NCBI GenBank assembly: GCA_009733575.1
Contig: ML769472.1
Coordinates: 63,731 to 127,730 of the forward strand
Direction of reading: 5' to 3'
DNA length: 64,000 nucleotides
Origin: Gymnopus androsaceus JB14
Taxonomy: Eukaryota > Basidiomycota > Agaricomycetes > Agaricales > Omphalotaceae
In this document: positions 1-12,556 of the stretch, one piece after another
How positions within the stretch are numbered: the first letter of the stretch is position 1
Layout: the number at the start of each line of letters is the position of its first letter
Notes under the pieces: generated by a model
The model's input: the letters and a program-made list of their open reading frames with translations, nothing else
Databases searched by the model: none
What the model was told of the DNA's origin: nothing
Program-made: the position numbers and the translations under genes

Positions 1-3000
1 CCAGTACAGGAGATTGCTTCATTTTTTGGTGGTGCATAAACTTTCCCAGAAAAACGACGAGATCGTCACCGTTGAGCCGCCAGTTTACCAGGCAGTAAAT
101 CCAAGTGTAGGACACTATTAGCTTCGAGGACAAGAGATTGCTTCACTTCCTCGCGGCTATCTTGTCCAGGATGCTAAACTTGTCAGAGCTAGGTAAGTTA
201 CCAGCCTTCATGGGCAAATAAATTATCTGACTAGTCTAACTCAGTCTCAGTTCATAGAGACCTTGGATTTCAACGCCGGCAGCTGGTCCCAGACATTGAA
301 GGTCCGCTGTTCCTTCAGTGTAACCTTTCATATTCTGGTTCACTTTCAACTCTTACGGACATAAATAAAATATCAGACCTCCTTTGTTCAACGACATTCG
401 CCTTTTAATATCTCGAATCCAAAAATCTGGAACCCGATTTTCATTGTCATAGAGAGAATGCCACGTTCTTCCGAGTCGTCTCTTGAAATCATCCGCTTCT
501 CTCATGGAACCCTTTAACCTGTCCTCTACGACCTGAAGATATTAGCTCAGAGCTGGTCAGCTCTGAAGCACCTGCGATCCAGGATAATTCGCTCTGGATA
601 GACCGAAATGCGTTACGCCTCGCTCCTTACTTCATTTAGCGTCAAAGCGCTGCCATTGCTACCTCTCAGCATACCCCCCGAAATATTATTCCGTTTCAGA
701 AACTCCTTAGGTTGGATGCTGCATTCTTCTGTAAATGACTACTAGCCCATATCCTCGCTCAATTTTTGCCTGGCTATGCCCGCCGCCGCCATGGAAGCAG
801 GCACCCTCCGTCTCCCCTCTCCTTCTAGGCTTGCCAAAACCCGAGTGGGAAGTTTATTAGCCGATTGCAGATGAAGAGTTCGATTTTGCGGCATGAAACA
901 TGGTGAAAAATAAATCTGCAATAGTGAACCAACAAGCAGTAAACGCCGCATCCTGCTCGTATCTTGATGTATAAAATTTCTCCCTTCACGGAGCCGAGCT
1001 AACTCGTCGTTCGCTTGCTGTAGTCGCGTTAGGCTGCAAGCTCTTTCTTCCAATGTCTCCGGAGCTCGTTAACGGGAGGAATGGACGCGACTTCGGTTTA
1101 TGTTTCACGGTTGCGCCACTAATCGACCCCTCGCTCGGTATTTGCTCACCTTTCTACTAGTACTCACCTTCGAGATTGGGAACAAGGGATATTTACTATT
1201 TGGGACGGTGTGGCCCGGAAACTGGGACCAGCCAATGCCAAGACCGTCCAGGGACTATACTCCTGTAATGGCGGAACCCGAGTGCAAAGCTTGTAAGTTT
1301 CCTTGACCACTTCACAGGTTACGGCTCGGAATCGAGTGCTACCCTCTAATTAGTAGTATTGATTTTTCGGTCGACGGTGGGCTAAATTCAGTGCTCATTG
1401 CTACGCTCCCTGACGACATGGACCTGATGCAGACTCTATACTCTGTGACTCGACTTCGCACGTTTCAGCCACGTTTACTCAAGAGGTTCATTATCATCTC
1501 AGGTTTACTTAGAAATGCTCGCTGGTAGTTTTTGTTGTCCCTAATTTATGATGAGGCTAACGTATGGCAATGACACCAGGACTGAGTACCGATATGTATC
1601 TCTCAGAAACAATGTCACAGAATCATTTTCACCTATGCATAACGGGACCCAACGCATAGAGATGCTTGCCCACTCTGGTCCATTGCTGAAACGGTTCCCT
1701 GGCCTATACAATCTGTGCGCCGCCCCGTCCTAGATGGAATAGATTGCAGTTCACCGTCCATTGATTCACCGCCACTCCACAACCGTGTAACCTCGGCTAT
1801 ATGCCGGAAAACACAATACTGTAGGCTAAGGCTGATAGGCAAAGCTCTAGTCTAGCCTGGTATAGGTAGTGATTGATAACAAGCAGCACTACCGCAAAAC
1901 TCAACATTGCGCTCGCAGGTAGTCACCTATACAGTCTCGAAGAGCGTCTCTCTATTTCTGATCTGTTTACAATCCAAAAGGAGAAGCCAGAAAGGTTCAG
2001 GGAACCAGAGGAACCTTTTTAAAAAAACTCCCAAGTCGAAATGAGCATAAACGATTTGACCTTCTGCTCAATGATTCTCTGGCAACCTCATCTAACCATG
2101 TGTTTGTATCTTTTGGTGCTATTTCTGTGGTCGGCGGTCCCACTGAAACAAAAGCGATAACAGCTGGCGTTACTTATTGCGTATACTTATTGCTTGACCG
2201 CCCACAATTGAAGTTCTATGCATAATCAACGGCACTGTCATTGGCACACAAAAAAAAGACCTCGCTATGATGTCTTGCGTGCGTATGCTACTTTCTACGA
2301 GTTCTTGTTGGCTATACTTACTGATGAATTTCAGCGGAAATCATTGCCGTATGATACTTGTGCGAATTCAACTCTTGTCTCCATATTATTATGATCAAGG
2401 AGCGTTGGAGTCTCACGTAAGTATCGAAACTGAGTTGCTGGAAAATGTCCGTGTGCAGCGTGCTCAGCTTGGAACGTGTTTTCTAGTTCGGTATTGAAAC
2501 CCGCCCTCGAAGCCTTGTTGTATCTGAGGGATCTTGGAATGGCGGGTACGCAGGCAGCAGATATCAGATATCATTCAAGGCGCTCTAATGTTTTCACCTG
2601 CCTCTCACACACTGCCTACGCCCTCCACCTACAACCTCCACCTACGACCGGATATTTTTTCTGCTGAAAAACCAGAGAACTACTTCGCTTGCAGTGAGTC
2701 CTACAAGGTCCTACATTTGGGTGTCAGCTCAGCTCATCATGCTTCTTTCAACTTTCAAAGATGTCAAAACTATTGATATCGTGGTCAGATCTTGACGTAA
2801 GATTTGCGAAACCGGGCACAGAAAATTCAACGAAAGCTTTGACCGACCACGCTTCGTGGCTTCGAATATGATGCTTCCAATAAGTATTCAAGGTCTAGAT
2901 CATGTCATGAATCAGGAACGAGTCGAAGTCTGAAAGTCTATGGCCCACAAAGCTCTACATATGTACATACTTGAGAATTGAACTGAATTGCGGGAAAGGC

Positions 3001-4057
3001 ACCCATATTGTCACTCAGATCTTTGAAATGAAAGCGCTCGTTGTATGGATGGCTCTTGAATAACAATGGTACATGTACTCCGAACCCGAAAGGAAGATAT
3101 CACGAGGCGAACGCTGACGTCTGAACAGCGGTGAACGTCAGAGTACGTCAGAGTACTATAATGCTGAAATCAACCGGTTCCTCAAACTACGGCCTCCCAG
3201 GACCTACTACTTAATATGCATATGTACGCGTTCTGCAGATCAACCGCGTTTTATTCGCATCATCATGCGAAATGAGGCATTTACTTTGAAACGAGAGCGC
3301 ATACATAGATTCACACATGGGGCTCTTTGCTGCTGAATTTCCGTAACTTGAGAGGGGAACATATCCCCGCGAAGCAGCGGAGCTCGCACGATCTCCTAAA
3401 TTGAGACGCGTATGCTCGGAGTTTTGTTGTAGTTTGTAGGGCCCATCTTTTTTCCGCGGGTTCAAACAGCGAGGTGGATGTCATCAATCCACGGAGAGAG
3501 ACGTGGACGTGTGAGGTCAGAGAAAGATATATTCCTCATCATTGACGATGAAACTGAGTCCGGGATGCCAGTCAAACTTGCTCCCGGTGTTCATCGACTC
3601 GACAGGACATGCAAAATAAAAAATATCAAACACTGAACATTTGGTCTCCGAGAACATAACATAATAGAGCAATAAAAACAGAAAAAAGATTGATTACAGT
3701 TTATTTATACGGCAGTGCTAGTGATACTTTTGTAAAGCGCATGATTGCTCATGACGCGGGTATGTATAGAGCGCGTCGCGGTGATGATGTCTGAGGTCTA
3801 ACAAACGTCAAAACCAAAGGGGGATGGCGGACAATTGTACAGAGTCCAAAGGTTTGAGAGCGAAACTTTTGGACAAACGGGAATGAAGTAGAGCGACGAT
3901 AGCGGGATTAAGAGCGATTAAGAAGTATTATGGCTACAGACAAGATGTGTTCTGGATGAAAGACGATGGAGTCACAGTGTCGCATAGAAGGACAAAAGCT
4001 AAAGGGAGTAAGTTAGCACATGAAATAATGCACTGAAGGAAAAGAATGCTTACTGTT
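1..4057. other. Gene-poor left end, possible F-box/LRR debris
   Basis: No gene could be assembled here. Around 676-705 (+) the reading SIPPEILFRF resembles the start of an F-box, and 240-480 and 1350-1500 contain short leucine-rich readings, but their order is wrong for one F-box/LRR gene and stops interrupt them. The short open frames elsewhere have no recognisable domain or splice pattern. Best read as intergenic DNA with possible F-box remnants. Confidence 0.3.
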
Positions 4058-4546
4058 TTATTTATAGGCAAGGAAGTAAGCCGAGAGAGCAGGAAGATCA
4101 TTAGGGCTAGCGTCAGTGTATCCTTGACGCCTAGACCCGTTGAACTTCAACACAACCACGGTTCCGCACCATGCCTTGGAAGCTGAGCCGCAAGTGATAT
4201 TGAAGATGGAACGGTTAACAGGTGCATTCCTCTGCAGGGCAGTAGGAGAGTACCAGAGGTGAAGAGGGAATCGAAGATTTTCGCCGTTCAGACCCTGAGT
4301 CAAAACGATGCCTTCTGTGAGACCGTCGTGGAAGAACATGTTAAGAATGGGGATGGGGCATTGTCCATGGGTGCTTCGTGAGGTCGGGCGACAATGAACT
4401 TGGGTAGTAGTCCATCGGTCTGAAATAAACTATATTAAAACCGAAAGCCGCGGTTAATACTACAAGTACGCACCAGCTTCCGGGGAAAAAAGAATTGCTG
4501 TAACACTAATATATTGAGGTTCTGCTGGAGGCGGAGTGGCAATCAT
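4058..4546 (-). CDS. Small agaricomycete-specific conserved protein
   Basis: Two exons, 4474-4546 and 4058-4419 on the minus strand, join in phase (73 + 362 nt = 144 residues plus stop) across a 54-bp intron with a GTGCGT donor. The start codon is the first ATG of the exon. The protein opens with a proline-rich stretch, contains a PIPILNMFFHDG segment, then RFPLHLWYSP, and ends in a C-terminal block with KFNGSRRQGY and NDLPALSAYFL. From memory this C-terminal block is shared by uncharacterised mushroom proteins. No signal peptide, membrane segment or catalytic motif is visible and the function is unknown. The frame is intact, unlike many genes in this window. Confidence 0.65.
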
Positions 4547-5391
4547 ATTGGTGCTGGCGTAGCTTGCCGTAGGTTGGGGTTTGACACATTCTAAACGATG
4601 GCGAGCCCAATCCTAAACGCGTGCCACTCGTCAGCATACTTTTTGCAAGTTAGAGAATGGGACATACTGATTGCAAGTGTTCTGGACAACAGTACCATGC
4701 ACTCTGGCAGCGGCTGCACCACATTGAAGTGGGATTTCCGCAGAGTGTGCAAGCTTGGTTTATGGCGGTTTGCATATTTTGATAGAGGAAGATGTAAAAG
4801 AGGCGGGGAGAGTGCGATGGAGAGCAATCATCTGTGGGCGTATTTAAAGAAATTCAAAAACGGGTAAGGCCGCTTGTTCTTGACGCGAGTTCGCGAGAGA
4901 AAGATCAAGATCGATGAAATGTGAGCATCAGGAACTACGTGACAGTTTGCTGGTATATTCAATTTTTTTGCATCAGTTCAGTTCACCGAGCTTTGAACTG
5001 ACTTTTGACGCTATGTATTGCATAATCATAATGGGCAGGAAGAACGTATGGCGAGTGCGGGAGTCCTTGCAAAAGAATGCAATGCAAGGGTCCAAGCGCT
5101 CAATTCGATACGGTGATAACGAAGGAAGGTCAAATTCCTCCCTTTCTCCATTGGATCCGAGAGAAAGGGTTTTTTCATTTATTTGAAACGATGTTTAGTT
5201 CTGATTCGGGCACAAGAGGCGTTCGATTAGGGGCCGAGATACAAGCTTCTTTTTCTCCAAAACAGGTTTTTTTTTAGCACGTTAGGTGGCAGGGGTCCCA
5301 GTGCGCTTATGCCGTCCGAAATCTATTAGATTTTATCCGGCTTTGTGACTAACCGCTTACGATGCGTGACATGTGACATCGCGCTTCAATC
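4547..5391. other. Intergenic, divergent promoter region
   Basis: Separates the minus-strand small gene from Y14 on the plus strand, so it probably holds both promoters. Open frames at 4598-4867 and 4914-5186 have no domain and no splice context. Nothing else is supported. Confidence 0.4.
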
Positions 5392-6104
5392 ATGTCCGAC
5401 GATGAGATGAACATTGACGAAGGTTGGAACAGCTTTTCCAATTTTTTCAACAACTCTAAACGACTCCCTTCACCTTCTAGTGGCTGCTGGCGGAGCTGTG
5501 AGGAGAAGAGGTCGTGGATTCCAGAGCTCAGGCAAGTTCTACACTTGTGTAAAATATGCTGTCGTTCACATTTGTGATCACAGGAGGAAACGCAGGAGAT
5601 GCAGGAGGCGCAGAACCAACTTATGACACGGTAGAGTCGTCTCATATGAAGGACTCGGACACCAGAGCAGCTCGATGTATGTTTGATTCTCGATTTTGTT
5701 TTCCTAGATTTACTAATGGGCTTTATTGAATCTAGCTGTTGAAGGGTGGATAGTCCTAGTCACAAACGTCCACGAAGAAGCAACAGAGGAAGAAGTTACA
5801 GACAAATTTGCTGAATTTGGCGAAATCAAAAATCTACACTTGAACCTTGACCGACGCACAGGTTATGTCAAGGTTTGCAGACTTTCTTTCTTATGCTGTA
5901 CGTTCCAACTCTTTTTGACAGGGATACGCACTCGTCGAATATGAGACCATGACCGAAGCACAAGCAGCGATCGATGGTGCTTCAGGGACTGCGCTCCTTG
6001 AACAGGACATTCAATGCGACTATGCTTTCGTTAGACCTCCGCCATCGGGTCCAAGGAAAGGCAGAGGGGCAAGGGGACGCAGTGCAAGTCCTTCACGTCG
6101 TTGA
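5392..6104 (+). CDS. RBM8A: Exon-junction-complex RNA-binding protein Y14
   Basis: Five exons (5392-5422, 5481-5531, 5584-5676, 5736-5872, 5922-6104) total 495 nt, giving 164 residues. Order: acidic start [10 protein letters not shown], a basic RRRGRGF patch that matches the KKRKGRGF element of animal Y14, a linker ending DTVESS, a single RRM (about residues 60-140) beginning [19 protein letters not shown] with [11 protein letters not shown], and a short Gly/Arg/Ser tail ending SPSRR. Known for the family: Y14 pairs with Mago nashi in the exon junction complex, which marks spliced mRNA in the nucleus for export and nonsense-mediated decay. The second intron (5532-5583) reads GC-AG with a strong GCAAGT donor and is needed to keep the frame. 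Length and layout are normal for the family. HP1 follows 166 bp downstream on the same strand. Confidence 0.93.
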
Positions 6105-6270
6105 AATGTACTTTTCGTTTACTTCTTGTAGTTTGCTTTGAGTTTGCTGTAAAATAATTCTGAGAACCAATCAGAGCAGGCGCTTCCATCGTGAGAGCAG
6201 GAAACGTTTGAGCGTCAAAACTTTCGTTGAATTCTACGAACACGCTCTTGCTCATCTTCTGTGTCGCAAA

Positions 6271-7286
6271 ATGGCTCGTTCTGTTTCAATCGTTGCTGAT
6301 AGCGAGGGTAGACCCGACGACGCTCACGCCCCAGAGGAAGAAGCCACCAACAATGCAGGAGTTGACGGGGAAGAGGGTGAAATTGAAGAGGAAGAAGAAG
6401 AATACGAAATAGAGGAAGTTCTCAAGCACAATAAAGGCCAATTCCCTGAAGTATACTTTCTTTCTCTCAAATCCATAGTTGGGACGTGTCTAACTAGTCG
6501 CTTCATCCAGGGAAGGCTGGGCTACTTTGTGAAATGGAAAAATTACGGATCAGAGCACAACAGTTGGGTCGACGAGCAGGATGCTGGGTACGCATATTCT
6601 AACCTACTAATTCTCTCTTCTGAACCATTTTTCTTTCAGCAACGCGCAGGAACTTCTCGATAGCATACTGGGCCAAAAAGAACGCCGCTAAAGCAGCGCG
6701 TACCTCAAGAGGTCGCAAATCCAATGTCCCCGCTAGCCCAGAGCCATCCAGAAAGCGTCGAAAATCGGTCAAAAACGATGAAGAAGAAGAAGAGCAGGAG
6801 ACCGTGAGCACCGAAAAAGAAGAGGATGAGCAGGAAGAAAACCGCGTCTACCGAGCCGGAAGCTGTACCCAAAGAGGAGGAGGAAGGCGGAGAAGACGAA
6901 CTCATGTCCGCTGATAAATTCATCCAACAAAACAAGCACCGTAATGCATGGGATGATCTGATTTCGAGAATCGACACTGTCGAGAAGCCCTCTGGTTCCG
7001 CAAAGGCCGACGATCTAGTTGTCTACTTCAGACTGTAGGTGGCTTTCTATTGGAGACTTTTTCATCGTCACTTACACACACTTTTCGATAGTAAAAAGAT
7101 AACAAGCGCGTATGTTTACCGGCCTCTACCTGTAACAAAAGATTCCCTCAATTGGTAAGTCCTTTGCAAGTTATCCTCAAATCGTTCATTGATGAAGGTG
7201 TGTAATAGATGCTAAAGTTTTACGAGTCCAACTTGAAGTGGAAAGAAACCGACATGGATGTTGACGACGAAGAGATGGCTTCGTGA
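6271..7286 (+). CDS. Heterochromatin protein 1 (chromodomain + chromoshadow)
   Basis: N-terminal acidic stretch; chromodomain beginning YEIEEVLKHNKG and continuing after a 60-bp intron (6451-6510) with GYFVKWKNYGSEHNSWVDEQ; basic hinge (TSRGRKS, SRKRRKS); C-terminal chromoshadow domain with NAWDDLISRIDTVEK, DDLVVYFRL and MLKFYESNLKWKE. Family role: the chromodomain reads methylated H3K9 and the shadow domain dimerises and recruits silencing partners in nuclear heterochromatin. The aromatic cage is plausible (Y at the start of the fold, W in VKWKNY). The frame breaks at about 6662 unless the acceptor at 6648-6649 is used, again in the GAAG run at 6804-6850, and at 7135-7139, where either a GTAACA donor or one missing base is required. 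I start at 6271, the first in-frame ATG. Either assembly errors or real damage; the domains themselves are well conserved. Confidence 0.85.
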
Positions 7287-9817
7287 TAACAACGCTTTTT
7301 GCTCTTCTCGCTATTATCATGCTCATATAAAATCTTGCATTTTACCTACCAGATTTCAGAGATACGGTTCTTGTACTTTCGTTTGTCAATTATTCTTTTT
7401 TGCTTCCTCTTACCCGAGGGCCATAACTTGCACTAGGCAAGAGGCTACCATATCCATTTCATTGTTGCAAATACAGCTATTCCGAATTCGAGAAAAGATT
7501 GAACCGCGATGTTTCGCAGTATGAATCAAGTTAGTGCGTACACTACTTGAAAGCTTGACGTGTTGTTTTCATCTTGGGCTAATTCCTTCTGATGCTCGAC
7601 GGGCCCGCATTTGCGCTTCCATTAAGATTGAACTTTTAGGCTCTCGTTTCTGACGATTCGAGGGTCTTTTTCTTGCATCTATCATCGTCAGCGATCATGG
7701 ATGTTCATTGAAATTTTGCTGCTAATCTTTAATTTTTTTTCCATGTGCGCATGTGCGCACGACCTGGTCCATGTGTGCTATAGGAAAAAGTTTGGGGCTA
7801 GGGCCCTAGCTACGTTTTGTACTTGTGTTTTCGGATTTGTGGTTAGGCTTGTTGCCCTGGTAAGCATCCGTATTCATCTCAAAAATATTTACACGTACAA
7901 TCGCTACTCGGTGAGTCTCCAAGGGACTTCCGAACTAACGGCTAGGAATTTTAAAAGCTCTTTCGCAGTGTGAGAAGCACTATGATGCCTTCTGAGCCAA
8001 AGCATGCTTTATCGTCGATTTCAAAGATGCCTTTGAGGGATTTTTTTTTGCAGTGCGTCTGGACCCCAACAACGGAACCAAATTCCGCCGTTAAAGCCCT
8101 CGACGAATCATGATGGCGGGGTTCAGGGTATTACCACGATTCAGAATCGGTATTTGAAACTGGGGTTCTGCACAGTGTAAGAGAGTGCACAGGTCTCCCA
8201 ATTTACAAACTTCCAAGAGAGTAATAATCACCTGTACTGTATATTCTGTATGGTTTCCATGATGGGATTGGGATCTACAGCGCGGGCCAGCTGCGAGCTC
8301 GTCCCGTTTCATCATGGACGCCCCGGTGTGCCCTTGCTAGTGCCGCATTGGGTAATTCTCACCGGCGTTCAGTCCTTCCTTCCTTCCAAGTTATCTTATC
8401 CACCTATCGATGTCTCTCTCGATCTTGAAAGGCACAAGTGTGCGGTCATCGCACAGTCGGCCAGTTGGCAGTCCCCGTCGCCACCGTCTGACCCATTGTT
8501 TTCAGCCGACGACTTGAGGGACTTGTAGTCATTTCTTCAGCCTACCATACGACTTGATACAAATCGTTTGTCAGCGCCGCTCAATAGAGAGCCTCTGGCG
8601 TTGCCCCAGTTCCTGAGCATTCTCTCTTCAAACGAGCGGGGTCTTCAAGGGTCTTCAGGGTCTTTGGTGCGCTGAAATAAATCTCGATAATAATGTCGAT
8701 CAATGGGTAAATAATTTACTAACGGAGAGAAAAACTGATTGGTTGCATCATTTAGAGATTAGAGATCATTGCTTAGCGCTTCACAAAAAATTCTTTGACG
8801 ACCAATATGGGCTGGTTGTTGGCCTTCTCTATGGGGGGGAGGGGGGATTCCGTTAGTGGCTAGTAGAGTAGAAACTCAAATTTACATGGCAAGTTACTTA
8901 CATGGAAGCGACCTATCGCTGCACCGCGGATTAGTCGCTGTACGGGGGTAAACCTTGTGTTCTCCAGGCGCCTAGTGCAACTTTGTATAGACGCGTTCAT
9001 GACCCCATCTTCGCGTTCCCAGCTTCGCGCGTTCCTTCTAAATGTAAGTACTATTCTCACAGGCACATACCGATTTCGCCGGATACTCCACGATAGAACC
9101 TGCTTGAATCCAACAAAGATGAGATGGTTTTAGAGGTATAAAAGGTTTCAAAGGATAGCTAGTAAATAATCGCTGACTTTGAAGTATAGTTCGGTGAAAT
9201 TTTTGGACCCGAGGAACGACAATTTTATAAGGGTCGTGAGCCGTCACTAACGAGTAGGCTCCGAGGATAGGATATGTATGCATTAATCGGTACAGTGCAG
9301 TTTTTAGTAGGAGCAGGACTGAATTTCAGTGAGGGTTCAAAAAGAGGAAGTAAATTGGATCACGTAGGTCGGAAATTATGGAGGGTTCTCACGAGATGTA
9401 GAGCTAGTCTACCTATTCCAGCTACTTTTCAAAAATGTCAAAAAGTAGTGAGCTCAGAAGATCTAGAAGCCCAGTTTACGTGCGAATGATCTGCAATTGA
9501 TCTCAACTTAATGTGAACAGCTCAAATCATGTTTCGACTCTACCTTCTCTCCGATTGTTGCGGAGAGAGAGCAACTTTCTTCGACGGCGGGAGTGACGCG
9601 CCTGCCATCATCATGCCGGTTGAAGGACATCACGGTTGCACTTCCTTGCAGTCACTGCTGGAGTGGTTTAGAGATGTCAATGAACATGAATGCATAGACC
9701 AAGCATAGACTGCCAACACAAGTACAGCAAATAAATACATAACGACATCCTTACCTGAAATCCTTCATGCCCACACAAAATCCTCTCTCACCTCTCCCTT
9801 GAACCCTCCTCCCACGT
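7287..9817. other. Long intergenic stretch
   Basis: About 2.5 kb between convergent genes. Open frames at 7701-7973, 8250-8528 and 9038-9283 lack domains, splice structure or composition that would support a gene. No repeat or RNA gene was recognised. Confidence 0.4.
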
Positions 9818-12556
9818 TCATAGCTCTTCATGTAGGAGCTCCTGAGCAATAGACATTGCCTCCTCGACCTGCTCCGGACTCTTCCCGAGAATGATCTTGC
9901 TTGCGTCAAACGCACCCTGTTCCTCCTCCACAGGTGACGTCTGAACTGGATCAATGGGCAAGATACTGACTTGCTCTTCTTCCGCCGAGACAGATTCTTC
10001 CCCTGTTTCTTCAACTGGGTTTTGTGGTGGAGCCAAGATGTCGTTTATCTGAACACCATATGTCCTGACTTGTATTTTGAATCCGCTGGCAACGTCTTCA
10101 AGATCCCTCTGAAGCTTGTCGAGAGCTGGAACAAGTGGATCTATTGGCGGAGAGGGGTGACTACCGTTCTGGATCATACGGATTTGTTCATCGAAACGCT
10201 CGTGTGCTGGGGAGGGAAGTCAGAAAATAGATAGAGCAGGTTGTTTTTTTTTTGCTTACCTCGCATAAAGTCGTGATATCTTTGCCAGTCCTTGTATGTG
10301 ATATCGTCGAGCCACGCCATAGGCATAGCCATTTCACCTTGAGCTTTGTTTGTGAATTCTTTGACTTCTTTGGTGGCACGATGGTACTAATGAGGGATGG
10401 CTAAATGAACAATGAAGTAAGGAAAGGCAAAACAACGTACCTCCTGTACTTCGAGCTCGCGGACACTAAGGTACCACCATTGAACCTTTTCTTGTAGCTC
10501 GGCGAGGCGTTCGGTAAATCTCTCTTCAACTCGCTCGACGACCGTGTACCAGCGCCTGATCCGATCATCGACATCCACAGTAGCAGAATCTGTACGCATG
10601 AAGTTGAGTGCCAGTGAAAGAGAAAAAATCAAAATAGAAATTGAACGTACCACGGACGCTCTTCTCTTCCTTCTTCAAGTACGTCTCAAGACCTTTCAGC
10701 AACTTTTCAGACTCGTTCTCAAAACGTCCCAGTATTCCGGCAACATCTTCGCCACGAACGTGAGTCAATGTCTCTTCCAAATCACTATTATCGCCTTTTT
10801 CAGGATCGGGGAACAGCGCTCTCACCGCTCCCTTACGAATGCGAACCATTTCCTTTCTGAACGCCTTTGTGCGACCTTTAATCAAGGCGTCGATCTCAAG
10901 CTGCCACTTGTCCAAGTCCGCTTCGATTTTGGCACGTTTTGCAGCGGTCTTAGCTTTACGGGCTGCTAGAGATTCTTCAGGAGTGAGAGATATTGTCACT
11001 GTCTCCGGTTCCTCCTCGACGATCGAAGGCTCTGGTTCAGCTTCTTCATCCTCCAGAAGACCCAACTCGGCAAAGAAATCATCGAGATCTACTTCTTCAA
11101 CGACTTCGGGCGCAGCTTCAGCTTCATCCTCAGCCAAGAAATCGTCTTCTTGTGGAGGTACAGCTTCCTCAACCACGACCTCGGGCTCTGATTCAGCTTC
11201 CACCTCGACCTCAAATTCTGGTTCAGCTTCCGCCTCAACCTCAGTCTCTGGTTCAGTTTCCGCCTCTACCTCAGTCTCTGGTTCAGCTTCCACCTCGACC
11301 TCAATTTCTGGTTCAGTTTCCGCCTCGACCAGCAGTGTTTCCATAATGGCAGAAGACGTCAAGGATGGTGCAGATTCTGTGGATGATGCCTCCATCACCG
11401 AAGCAACAGAAGACAGAGTCTCAACGGAGGAGGAAGTGGAGGTTTCGACAGGAAGAGACGATTCCTCGGGGACAGAGGCGGCTTCAGATGTAAAGTCTGG
11501 GACAACCGACAAGTTGGACGTTGTGGCAGATGGAGCAGCAGACGAAATCGTTTGAACTGTTTCCGGTTCAATCTCGGAGGAGGTAGCTTTGGTTTCCTCT
11601 ACAATAGTCGAAGTAGAAGCAGGAGCCACAGTCATAGAACTAGGCACAGTAGTACCGCTCAGCTCGACTACTTTTGCCCAGATTCTGACGACGTGTGGAT
11701 CCACAAACTGCCGCCTTGCTTCTACGCTTTTGTCCAAAGCCAAACCAAAGAACGTCGCGCATATTTCTACGGCATTCGTGAGATGTGGTTTAGCCTTTTC
11801 CCAAGCTCGGCCGACGAAAGGCCGGGTATGTGCGTATGCGGTTTGGATACGGGGTGTAACCAAAATATATATCCGGTGAGCGGTGACAAGAGCTCTGTTG
11901 GTGTACTGGTGAGCCTTGAGTGAAAATGGGGTGAAATACGGGTCTATTACGCGTGATCGAACGAGACGCACGCGGGGAAGAACGTGTCGCTTGTACTGAG
12001 GCAAGACATATTTTCGATAAGAAGGCTGGATGGACCTAATGTATATCGGAATAAGGACTTTTTCATAAGTAGCCACAGCAAGCTTGGCTGCTTTCGTGAT
12101 ATAGGGCTGGGCAACGACACGGGTACGACGTATGACGGGTGTCACGACGCGCTCTGCATCATGATACTTGGCAACCGCTGGCGCAATAGATGGATGGGAA
12201 AGAGCCTTCTGTAATGGAGGTAGTACGTATGGGTCCAGTACGTGCGTTCTATACTGGGAAAGAGAGCGACAAAGCGGATTGGAAAGGTGGGTATCGGCTG
12301 GACATGTCCATAAAGCATACGTTGTGAATATGGTAAGCAGGATAATGACAACCCGGTCCACTATCGAGGAAGATTTCGTAGATTTGGATGCTTTGGTATG
12401 CTTTTTCTGTTTCGGTTTTTTAGAAGTGGAGGAAGGACCAGCCGTCGTAAGTTTGGAATTAAGGGTGGCTTTCGTGCGAGGGAGTGGCTGAGTCGAATTT
12501 GTCCTAGAGCCCATAGGCGGGGCTACTGGGGTATTCTGTTTCTTGTTCACCACCAT
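9818..12556 (-). CDS. Membrane-anchored acidic coiled-coil protein, function unknown
   Basis: Four exons on the minus strand (10651-12556, 10441-10589, 10260-10386, 9818-10206) join in phase. Order: Lys/Ser-rich cytosolic or nucleoplasmic head (1-65), one hydrophobic segment around residues 69-87 (IVDRVVIILLTIFTTYAL), CRSLSQYRTHVLDPYVLPP, then about 200 residues of repeated amphipathic Tyr/Pro-rich helices, a Ser/Thr linker, a long Glu/Val repeat tract, and charged helices to the C-terminus (KWQLEIDALIKGR, RWYTVVERVEERFTERL). From memory, Coprinopsis-type relatives with the same CRSLS-YRTHVL-PYVLPP block carry the label 'transcription factor hoxa13', but no homeodomain is present. Topology suggests an ER or nuclear-envelope protein; that is inference. 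Two CACGTG sites lie 226 and 377 bp upstream. Confidence 0.75.
11186..11335. repeat. 30-bp minisatellite inside the acidic tract
   Basis: About five imperfect head-to-tail copies of a 30-bp unit containing ctggttcagcttcc followed by acctc. They encode the Glu/Val/Pro decapeptides (EAEPETEVEA type) of the overlapping minus-strand gene. The unit length is a multiple of three, so copy-number change preserves the frame. Confidence 0.8.

Noticed and set aside
1..1500. F-box/LRR gene
   Set aside because: The F-box-like and leucine-rich readings are in the wrong order and are interrupted by stops; not strong enough for a gene call.
10839..11555. 238-codon Ser/Thr-rich open frame on the plus strand
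   Set aside because: It is the reverse complement of the acidic repeat tract of the minus-strand gene; the composition comes from the repeat.
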